A DNA stretch of 8,105 bases. It comes from Eubacterium sp. Lineage in GTDB: Bacteria > Bacillota > Clostridia > Oscillospirales > Acutalibacteraceae. Location of the stretch: the NCBI GenBank assembly GCA_029059925.1, contig JAIDVA010000319.1:1-8105 (forward strand), written 5' to 3'. Below, piece after piece: positions 1-5,932 of the stretch (within the stretch, counting starts at the first letter, position 1; every line of letters starts with the position of its first letter). A program made the position numbers and the translations under genes. The notes below the pieces were generated by a model. It was not told where the DNA came from and did no database searches. It saw nothing but the letters and a program-made list of their open reading frames with translations.

Positions 1-13
1 TTTATATTGATAT

Positions 14-42
14 TTGTTTAACAAAGTGATAAAATGTATAAT
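14..42 (+). promoter_or_regulatory. Candidate sigma-A promoter of the biotin carboxyltransferase operon
   Basis: A perfect TATAAT -10 box lies at 37-42. The best-spaced -35 candidate is TTGTTT at 14-19 (17-bp spacer), which matches the consensus at only three of six positions. A better -35 word, TTGATA at 7-12, is 24 bp away and too far. Transcription would start near 49 and leave a leader of about 65 bases before the GTG start at 116. The -35 region is covered by a short perfect inverted repeat (TTTGTT-T-AACAAA, 13-25) that could be an operator, but it is short and AT-rich. Position and the -10 box are seen; promoter function is inferred. Confidence 0.45.
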
Positions 43-101
43 AGGAAAATTTGGAATATTTTAAATTTTTCTGTTTATTTAGATATACGTTTTACAAATT
101 T

Positions 102-107
102 AGGAGG
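102..107 (+). promoter_or_regulatory. Ribosome-binding site fixing the GTG start at 116
   Basis: AGGAGG is a perfect Shine-Dalgarno core, eight bases before GTG at 116-118. No ATG lies at a comparable distance, so this site supports the non-ATG start of the first carboxyltransferase gene. Confidence 0.85.
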
Positions 108-115
108 ATATTTAA

Positions 116-1432
116 GTGAGTGAATTGAAAGATTCTAAGGCACTTTCAAGGCTTGAGGCTCTCTTTGATGACGGCTCATTTACACAGATTGATGCTTTTG
201 CAAAATCTGCTGATGGTGAGGTTGAGGTTGCTGCAGGCTTTGGCACAGTAAATGAGTGTGCAGTATATGCTTTTTCTCAGGATATTACTGTAAATGATGG
301 TGCCGTAAGTGTTGCACAGTGTGCAAAGATAAAAAAGATTTATGATTTAGCGGCTAAAACGGGTTGTCCTGTCGTATCAATTTTTGATTCAAACGGTGTT
401 AAGCTCAGTGAAGGCTTTGAGGTTCTCAGTGCTTATGGCGAGCTTGTTAAGGCATCAACCTCTCTCAGCGGGGTTTGCCCACAGATTGCTGTTGTTGCAG
501 GTGCTTGTCTCGGTACATCTGCTCTCATAGCCAATATGGCGGATGTTGTTGTTGCAGTTAAGGATGCTGATTTTTATATTTCAGCTCCAAGCGATGTAAC
601 AGCTGAGACTTCATATAAAGAGGGCACAGTGGATGTTCTCTGCGACAACTTTGATGCTGCTGTTGAAGCTGTTAAGGACTTAGTGTCTTTACTGCCTTCA
701 AATAACCTTTCCCCGGCACCTATTTTTGATTTTGCCGCTCCACAAACGGCTGCAGCAATAGGTGCGGACGCTTTTTCTATCATCGCATCAATTGCGGACG
801 ATGCGTCGGTTGTTGAGCTTAAGGGCGGATATGCAGCATCAAACTGCAAGACTGCTCTCGCAACAGTCATGGGCACAACAGTAGGTTTTGTTGCATTTGA
901 CGGCAATGCACTTTGTCCATCCTGCGCTTATAAGGCTGAGGCTATGATTAAGCTTTGTGATGCTTATTCAATCCCTGTTGTTACACTTGTTAATGCAAAT
1001 GGTGTTATTGCAGAAAAAGAAAATCAGACCTTAACAGCCCTTACTAAGCTTACATCTGCTTATGCTTCTGCTACCTGTGCAAAGATTTCTGTTATCACAG
1101 GCAAGGCAATCGGCTGTGCTTATGTAACACTCGCAGGCAAGGGTGCAAATTCGGATTATACTATCGCTTGGGATTGCTCAGTTGCATCACCTCTTGATGC
1201 TGATTCTGCAGTTGCATTCCTTTATAATGACAGACTTGCTAAAGGTGAGGACAGAGAAGCCCTTAAGGCAGAATATATTGAAACAATTGCATCACCATTT
1301 ACCGCTGCTGCATGCGGTGCTGTTGATGATATCTGTGCCCCGGCAGATACAAGAGCAAAAGTGATTTCCGCTCTTGATATGCTTGCAGGCAAGAGAGAAA
1401 ATACATTACCAAGGAAACATTCTGTTAAATAA
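116..1432 (+). CDS. Divergent acyl-CoA carboxyltransferase (MmdA / 12S transcarboxylase family)
   Basis: 438 residues, related along its whole length to the methylmalonyl-CoA decarboxylase alpha / propionyl-CoA carboxylase beta / transcarboxylase 12S family, which moves CO2 between carboxybiotin and an acyl-CoA. Two crotonase-like halves are visible: about 35-200 (GFGTVN at 41-46, FSQD at 53-56) and 235-430 (KLCDAYSIP at 279-287). The C-terminal end (GAVDD at 401, DTR, PRKHS) matches the family's usual ending. It is shorter than typical members (about 500 or more). By alignment from memory the active-site loops are altered: DSGGAR is DSNGVK at 91-96, CAGGA is CLGTS at 131-135, and YGGAY is IGCAY at 332-336. 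It is cysteine-rich (15 by eye), with a CPSC at 267-270. Cytoplasmic, first gene of the operon, 15 bases before the biotin carrier. Family is clear; substrate and activity are not. Confidence 0.85.
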   Translation: MSELKDSKALSRLEALFDDGSFTQIDAFAKSADGEVEVAAGFGTVNECAVYAFSQDITVNDGAVSVAQCAKIKKIYDLAAKTGCPVVSIFDSNGVKLSEGFEVLSAYGELVKASTSLSGVCPQIAVVAGACLGTSALIANMADVVVAVKDADFYISAPSDVTAETSYKEGTVDVLCDNFDAAVEAVKDLVSLLPSNNLSPAPIFDFAAPQTAAAIGADAFSIIASIADDASVVELKGGYAASNCKTALATVMGTTVGFVAFDGNALCPSCAYKAEAMIKLCDAYSIPVVTLVNANGVIAEKENQTLTALTKLTSAYASATCAKISVITGKAIGCAYVTLAGKGANSDYTIAWDCSVASPLDADSAVAFLYNDRLAKGEDREALKAEYIETIASPFTAAACGAVDDICAPADTRAKVISALDMLAGKRENTLPRKHSVK

Positions 1433-1447
1433 TGGAGGATTAACAAT

Positions 1448-1825
1448 ATGAAAAACTATACTATCACCGTTAACGGTACACCATATAACGTAACTGTTGA
1501 GGAGGGTGCATCCTCTCAGGCAGTATCAGCACCTGTTACGCAGGCAGCTCCTGCAGCACCTGTTGCTGCTCCTGCTCCGGCCGCTGTGCCTGCACCTGCA
1601 GCTGCTGCAGGCAGTGTTAAGGTAGAGGCACCTATGCCCGGTACAATTCTTGATGTTAAGGTATCCGTTGGCGCTGCTGTAACAAGCGGTCAGGTTCTCT
1701 GCATTCTTGAGGCAATGAAGATGGAAAATGATATTGTTGCTCCGCAGAACGGCACAGTTGCATCAATCAACATCAATAAAGGCGACAGTGTTGAGGCCGG
1801 TCAGGTTATTATTACATTAAGCTAA
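1448..1825 (+). CDS. Biotin carboxyl carrier protein (1.3S / BCCP type)
   Basis: 125 residues. The N-terminal segment (1-20, with ITVNGTPYNV) resembles the short beta segment of transcarboxylase 1.3S and decarboxylase biotin subunits. Residues 22-55 form a flexible Ala/Pro linker. Residues 56-125 are a biotinyl/lipoyl domain with the hallmark EAMKMEN at 88-94; Lys91 is the predicted biotinylated lysine, modified by biotin protein ligase. The carried CO2 would shuttle between the two carboxyltransferases encoded on either side. Its length is close to the 123-residue 1.3S subunit of Propionibacterium (from memory). A GGAGG at 1434-1438 precedes ATG 1448 by nine bases. Gene spacings of 15 and 13 bases on either side indicate one transcript. 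The biotin-carrier role is very secure; which enzyme it serves rests on context. Confidence 0.95.
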   Translation: MKNYTITVNGTPYNVTVEEGASSQAVSAPVTQAAPAAPVAAPAPAAVPAPAAAAGSVKVEAPMPGTILDVKVSVGAAVTSGQVLCILEAMKMENDIVAPQNGTVASININKGDSVEAGQVIITLS

Positions 1826-1838
1826 GGAGTTCATCACA

Positions 1839-3236
1839 ATGGCAAAGATTGGTATTACAGAAACAGTCCTGCGTGATGCGCACCAGTCACTTATTGCAAC
1901 ACGTATGACTACTGAAGAATTCTCGGCAATTCTTGAAAAAATGGATAAAATCGGCTACCACTCACTTGAATGCTGGGGTGGTGCTACATTCGATTCCTGT
2001 CTCAGATTTTTGAATGAAGATCCTTGGGACAGACTCAGATTAATCCGTGAAAAGTGTCCTAATACAAAATTACAGATGCTTTTCCGCGGTCAGAATATGC
2101 TTGGCTATCGTCATTATTCTGACGAGCTTGTTGACTATTTTGTAAAAAAGAGTATTGATAATGGTATTGATATTTTAAGAATTTTTGATGCCCTCAATGA
2201 CGTTCGTAATCTTCAGACAGCTATTAACGCTGCTAAGAAATACGGTGGTCACGTGCAGGCTGCGATTTCATACACAACAGGTCCTGTATTTGATATTGAA
2301 TATTACTGCAATTATGCAAAACAGCTTGAAAATGCAGGTGCAGATTCAATCTGTATCAAGGATATGGCAGGTCTTCTTACCCCTTACGGAACTTATGATT
2401 TGGTTAAGGCTCTTAAAGAAACCGTTCATGTTCCGATTCAGCTTCATTCACACTATACCTCAGGTCTTGCATCAATGGTACAGCTCAAGGGTGTTGAGGC
2501 AGGTGTTGACGTAATTGATACTGCTATCAGTCCGCTTGCTATGGGTACATCACATCCTGCTACCGAATCAATGGTTGCTGCTTTCCAGGGCACACCATAT
2601 GACACAGGACTTGATATTAAAGCACTTACCGAGATTCGCGATTATTTCACTCCGCTCAGAGAAAAATATCTTGAATCAGGTCTTCTTGATCCAAAGATGC
2701 TTGGTGTGGATGCAAATACACTTCTTTATCAGGTGCCGGGTGGTATGCTTTCAAATCTTGTATCTCAGCTTAAGCAGGCCGGCAAGGCTGATAAGCTTGA
2801 AGAGGTGCTCAACGAGGTTCCTCGTGTTCGTCAGGATTCAGGTTATCCTCCGCTTGTTACTCCAACCTCACAGATTGTCGGCACACAGGCTGTGTTCAAC
2901 ATCATTATGGGTGAGAGATATAAGATGGTAACTAAAGAGTTCAAGGATATGGTTGCAGGCAAATACGGCAAAACACCTTGTGCAATTGACCCTGAATTCA
3001 GAAAAAAGATAGTTGGTGACGACGATATTATTGATTGCCGTCCTGCTGATTTGATTACAGATACGATTGACTCATTCAAGGATGAGATTAAAGAATTTTA
3101 TGAGCAGGAAGAGGATGTACTTTCCTATGCTCAGTTCGGCCAGGTTGCAACTAAGTTCTTCGAGAAGAGAAGAGATGCTAAGTATAATCTTGACGGCAAG
3201 CACGATAATATCGAAACAAAGGTTCATCCTGTATAA
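1839..3236 (+). CDS. oadA: Oxaloacetate decarboxylase alpha / pyruvate carboxylase subunit B-type carboxyltransferase (5S-like)
   Basis: 465 residues with no fused biotinyl domain, fitting the separate carrier upstream. It transfers CO2 between carboxybiotin and pyruvate/oxaloacetate. The HMGL-like TIM barrel spans about 4-270. Visible active-site features: TETVLRDAHQS at 7-17 with metal ligand Asp13, FRGQN at 82-86, KDMAG at 174-178 with Lys174 as the expected carbamylated metal ligand, HSH at 203-205 with two metal-binding histidines, and AMGTS at 234-238 where Thr237 is the residue expected to assist proton/carboxyl transfer. The conserved C-terminal carboxylase domain follows (about 290-440, including VPRVRQDSGYPPLVTPTSQIVG). 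All key residues are present, so an active enzyme is expected. AAGGAG at 1824-1829 overlaps the previous stop codon. It could act as a decarboxylase alpha subunit, a transcarboxylase 5S subunit or a split pyruvate carboxylase B subunit; the neighbours favour 5S-like. Confidence 0.93.
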   Translation: MAKIGITETVLRDAHQSLIATRMTTEEFSAILEKMDKIGYHSLECWGGATFDSCLRFLNEDPWDRLRLIREKCPNTKLQMLFRGQNMLGYRHYSDELVDYFVKKSIDNGIDILRIFDALNDVRNLQTAINAAKKYGGHVQAAISYTTGPVFDIEYYCNYAKQLENAGADSICIKDMAGLLTPYGTYDLVKALKETVHVPIQLHSHYTSGLASMVQLKGVEAGVDVIDTAISPLAMGTSHPATESMVAAFQGTPYDTGLDIKALTEIRDYFTPLREKYLESGLLDPKMLGVDANTLLYQVPGGMLSNLVSQLKQAGKADKLEEVLNEVPRVRQDSGYPPLVTPTSQIVGTQAVFNIIMGERYKMVTKEFKDMVAGKYGKTPCAIDPEFRKKIVGDDDIIDCRPADLITDTIDSFKDEIKEFYEQEEDVLSYAQFGQVATKFFEKRRDAKYNLDGKHDNIETKVHPV

Positions 3237-3246
3237 TAGCAAAATT

Positions 3247-3283
3247 ACAAGCCTGACAGAAATATCTGTCAGACTTGTTTTTT
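3247..3283 (+). terminator. Rho-independent terminator of the carboxyltransferase operon
   Basis: A 14-base stem (arms 3247-3260 and 3265-3278, one C-A mismatch) closes an AATA loop and runs straight into a T tract at 3278-3283. It begins ten bases after the stop codon of the third gene, so the operon ends here. Confidence 0.9.
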
Positions 3284-3320
3284 GTCACCAGAGTTTGCAT
3301 TGTACAGTTTTGCTGATTGC

Positions 3321-3350
3321 TTGACAGCTATATATAGTTTAGTTTATAAT
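3321..3350 (+). promoter_or_regulatory. Near-consensus sigma-A promoter of the surface-protein gene
   Basis: TTGACA at 3321-3326 and TATAAT at 3345-3350 are both perfect consensus hexamers separated by 18 bases (optimum 17). Transcription would start near 3357, giving a leader of under 20 bases that contains AGGAGG at 3362-3367. It lies just after the preceding terminator, so the downstream gene is an independent unit. No operator-like repeat is visible around it, which suggests strong and possibly constitutive expression. Confidence 0.85.
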
Positions 3351-3374
3351 ATTAGCTGAACAGGAGGTATATTT

Positions 3375-4895
3375 ATGAAGAAAATTCTAAGCGTATTATT
3401 GTCATTTGCTATACTTTTCAGTATGACTGCAATTTCCGGTTTCTCAGCTATTGCACAGACAAATGGTGATTGGGAGTATAGTGTTGTCGATAATCATGCA
3501 ACTATTACCCGCTACAATGGCAGAAATCCCGAAATAACGGTACCATCGGAAATAGATGGCTTAAAAGTAGATACCATAGGTATGGAAGCATTTAGCTATT
3601 GTTACTTTTTAACAAGCATCACAATACCTGATAGTGTAACTAAGATAATGAATTCTGCTTTTTTAGAATGTTCTAATATGGAAATTGCAACTGTTCCAAA
3701 CAGTGTAATTTATATAGATTCAACAGCTTTTACAAGATGTATTTCGTTGAAGGATATATACTATTCGGGCAGCAGAGAAGAATGGAGCAATATCCATATT
3801 GATGAAAATTTGAATATGAGTGAAAATAATTCATTAATCGGCGTAAGTATACATTATCTCAGTGAAGAGTATAATGTAACACTGCTTCCGTCAAGTCTTG
3901 GTACAGCAATTATTAATGGTATAGAGGCTATAGATACTGCCGTGATTGTGAAACTGCCTGAAAATTCAGTTGTAACTCTTAAAGCAATTCCTGTTGATGG
4001 CGCAGTGTTTACCGGCTGGTCTGTTGACGGAAAGCTTATATCAAAGGATGCCGATTTAACAGTTAAGGTGTTTAACGATATTACATATACTCCTGTTTTT
4101 CAGGCTGACGGCACAACCTTTACAGTTTTATTTGCCGACAGATATGGCAATATCTTTTCAGCACAGGACGTAGCAAGTGGTGCGGATATTGATTTTGATG
4201 CAGTTAAAGCACCTGTATTTGCGGGCTATACCTTTAAGGGTTGGTCTGTAACAGCTGAGGAGGCTTCAAAAATTACAGAGCCAACAACCATTCAGGCAAT
4301 ATACGAGAAAGACAACTCAAAGGGTTATACAGTAACTGCTATTGGTTGCACAATCACAGCTGGTGATGAAACAGTAACAGATGTTCTTGAGAATGTTCCT
4401 TATGATACACTCGTAACTGTTTATAAGAAATATACATCATTATGGGAAATTAATAAGGCTGCAGTTGCCTATGGTCAGTCCTATTCTTTCTATGTAGGCT
4501 CAGATGTAACACTTACTACATGGGATGGTCCTGTTGTTCTTGCTCCTGCAGTAGCTGCTGTATCTGTATCAGAGGTTGAAAACGGTTCAAACATCAAAGC
4601 CGCTTTCCTTGCTACACGTTCCATGTCATCTGACTGTACATATGTAAATTCAGGCTTTGTATATGGCAAAAATCTGGATAACGATTACATAACACTTTCT
4701 GATGTGAACTCCGGTTCAGCAGTTAAGGCTTACTATTGTTCTACGGATTCTCAGCAGTTTGCATTAACAGTTGGAATTGCAGAACAAAAGGGTAAATTGA
4801 CAGCGAGAGCATTTTTAGCATATATAGATGCAAACGGTGCAACACGTGTTATGTATGCTAAACCACAGACTTATACATATACAGAAAATGAATAA
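3375..4895 (+). CDS. Secreted BspA-type leucine-rich-repeat protein with InlB-like repeats
   Basis: 506 residues. Residues 1-27 form a signal peptide (KK, long hydrophobic core, AIA before Gln28). Residues about 50-130 hold BspA/LRR_5-type repeats: units such as ITIPDSVTKIMNSAF and ATVPNSVIYIDSTAF recur every 23 residues, then the family's usual ending, LKDIYYSGS. Residues about 165-245 and 246-312 look like two bacterial-repeat / InlB-B (Listeria-Bacteroides) modules, each with a signature GW (FTGWS at 212-216, GYTFKGWS at 284-291). Residues 313-390 and 390-500 are beta-rich and unassigned. No LPXTG, SLH, dockerin or C-terminal membrane helix is seen, so it is probably released or loosely wall-bound. 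The start follows AGGAGG by seven bases; two TAA stops lie in tandem at the end. Such proteins often serve in adhesion or environmental binding, but no ligand can be inferred. The LRR stretch is visibly AT-richer than the C-terminal part. Confidence 0.85.
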   Translation: MKKILSVLLSFAILFSMTAISGFSAIAQTNGDWEYSVVDNHATITRYNGRNPEITVPSEIDGLKVDTIGMEAFSYCYFLTSITIPDSVTKIMNSAFLECSNMEIATVPNSVIYIDSTAFTRCISLKDIYYSGSREEWSNIHIDENLNMSENNSLIGVSIHYLSEEYNVTLLPSSLGTAIINGIEAIDTAVIVKLPENSVVTLKAIPVDGAVFTGWSVDGKLISKDADLTVKVFNDITYTPVFQADGTTFTVLFADRYGNIFSAQDVASGADIDFDAVKAPVFAGYTFKGWSVTAEEASKITEPTTIQAIYEKDNSKGYTVTAIGCTITAGDETVTDVLENVPYDTLVTVYKKYTSLWEINKAAVAYGQSYSFYVGSDVTLTTWDGPVVLAPAVAAVSVSEVENGSNIKAAFLATRSMSSDCTYVNSGFVYGKNLDNDYITLSDVNSGSAVKAYYCSTDSQQFALTVGIAEQKGKLTARAFLAYIDANGATRVMYAKPQTYTYTENE

Positions 4896-4913
4896 TAAGT
4901 AAATCTATTCCAA

Positions 4914-4949
4914 TAACAAAAGCGGCAGTTTTCACTGCCGCTTTTGTTA
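4914..4949. terminator. Bidirectional rho-independent terminator between convergent genes
   Basis: A perfect 15-bp stem (arms 4914-4928 and 4935-4949) with a six-base loop TTTTCA. The stem contains GCGGCAG/CTGCCGC flanked by an A tract on the left and a T tract on the right, so either strand ends its hairpin in a run of U. It lies between the surface-protein gene (+, ends 4895) and the TPM gene (-, ends 4984) and can serve both. Confidence 0.93.
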
Positions 4950-4983
4950 AATTAATAAGTACAATATTTTCTGTATTTTCACA

Positions 4984-5931
4984 TTAGAATTTTCCCGAAG
5001 ATCCGCCATGGGTTCTTCCTGATGAGCTTCTATGCGTTGTGCTTGTATTTCTGCTGTGATTGTTTGAATCATCACGTGTTTTTACAAAGCGTTCAGAATG
5101 CTCATTTCTTACAAATCTGTCGTAATGATCAATGATGTTAACACCGCCGTCAATATATGACTCTGTTGAAAAACCAACCTCATTTCCAAGCATTTTTTTG
5201 TTGTTTTTCTTTTTCTTAACAAACGCAACGATAAGACCTATTATAACACCGACAATAATGCTGGAAAGGATTATGTCAGACGGACTTAGCTCTTCAACAG
5301 GCTCTATGTCAGTATTGTGGTTTGATGTAACGTTGTTGTAATTATTGCTGTATTGGTATTTTGTTGTCGATGAACCATAGTTTGACTGTGTTGATGTTGT
5401 TTTGTTGTTTTCATATGAAACGATTTGCAGATTGCACTGGGTTGCAAATTTGTCAAATGCTGCGTACCAATTGCCATTGCCCAAATCGGTTTTTATTAAA
5501 TTGAACAGCATATCCTGACGATAGTCGGTAAATACGTTGATAGCTTCGCCCGATGTGCTGATTGCCCAGTCTCTCCCTTCCATACTGACAAGGAAAAGAA
5601 TTCCGTCTTCGCCGAATCCGTTATAATCATAGCAATCGTCTGCAAATTCCTCAGCACTGTATCCTTCAAGACTGTCAGTGGTTGCAATGACAACATCATA
5701 GCTGTATTCAGTATTGATTTCATCAAGCTTTTGATTTAATTTCTCTTCCTCTTCATTAGTCAGTATATCAGCCTCGTCAATTACTCTTTGAGATATTCTT
5801 TCTCCCGGAATGGTAGTGCTTGAACGATAATCTCTCCATTCATCTGCATAGACAGCAGTTGGCACCAGAATGGTTGATATTATAAGGAGTATGCTTAGTA
5901 TGAATGATATAAACTGTGTTCTCTTTTTCAT
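4984..5931 (-). CDS. TPM-domain membrane protein (YdjH-like)
   Basis: 315 residues from ATG 5931-5929. Residues 1-29 are a signal peptide (KKR, hydrophobic core, VYA before Asp30). Residues about 48-172 are a TPM domain (TLP18.3/Psb32/MOLO-1 fold), with the typical VIDEADILTNEEE opening, YDVVIATTDS at 78-87 and GFGEDGILFLVS at 105-116. A low-complexity Asn/Ser/Thr/Tyr linker runs from about 173 to 215. One transmembrane helix spans 219-238 (IILSSIIVGVIIGLIVAFV), followed by KKKKNNKK, so the TPM domain should face outside and the tail the cytoplasm. The tail ends in a Ser/His/Gly-rich stretch, THGGSSGKF, typical of these proteins. An alternative GTG at 5943 is rejected because it overlaps the Shine-Dalgarno AGGAGG (5948-5943). 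The ATG lies one base after the upstream stop, implying translational coupling. Last gene of the minus operon; function inferred as part of a membrane-stress complex. Confidence 0.87.
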   Translation of the reverse strand: MKKRTQFISFILSILLIISTILVPTAVYADEWRDYRSSTTIPGERISQRVIDEADILTNEEEEKLNQKLDEINTEYSYDVVIATTDSLEGYSAEEFADDCYDYNGFGEDGILFLVSMEGRDWAISTSGEAINVFTDYRQDMLFNLIKTDLGNGNWYAAFDKFATQCNLQIVSYENNKTTSTQSNYGSSTTKYQYSNNYNNVTSNHNTDIEPVEELSPSDIILSSIIVGVIIGLIVAFVKKKKNNKKMLGNEVGFSTESYIDGGVNIIDHYDRFVRNEHSERFVKTRDDSNNHSRNTSTTHRSSSGRTHGGSSGKF

Positions 5932-5932
5932 A

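Noticed and set aside
46..69. AT-only hairpin (AAAATTT...AAATTTT) in the leader of the first operon as a riboswitch or attenuator
   Set aside because: The stem is seven A-T pairs with an 10-base loop. It is too weak and too common in AT-rich DNA, and no conserved riboswitch core is visible.
574..906. Antisense reading frame of 110 codons inside the first carboxyltransferase gene
   Set aside because: It lies fully opposite a well-supported gene, shows no recognisable family features, and its composition is what antisense of an Ala/Val-rich gene gives.
2185..2931. Two overlapping-frame reading frames within the OadA-like gene
   Set aside because: They sit in the shifted frame of a conserved enzyme with intact active-site motifs and show no family-like sequence.
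116..3236. Calling the operon a sodium-translocating oxaloacetate or methylmalonyl-CoA decarboxylase
   Set aside because: No beta (OadB/MmdB) or small gamma/delta membrane subunit is encoded here, and a terminator follows the third gene. The OadA-type name is kept only for the family of the third protein.
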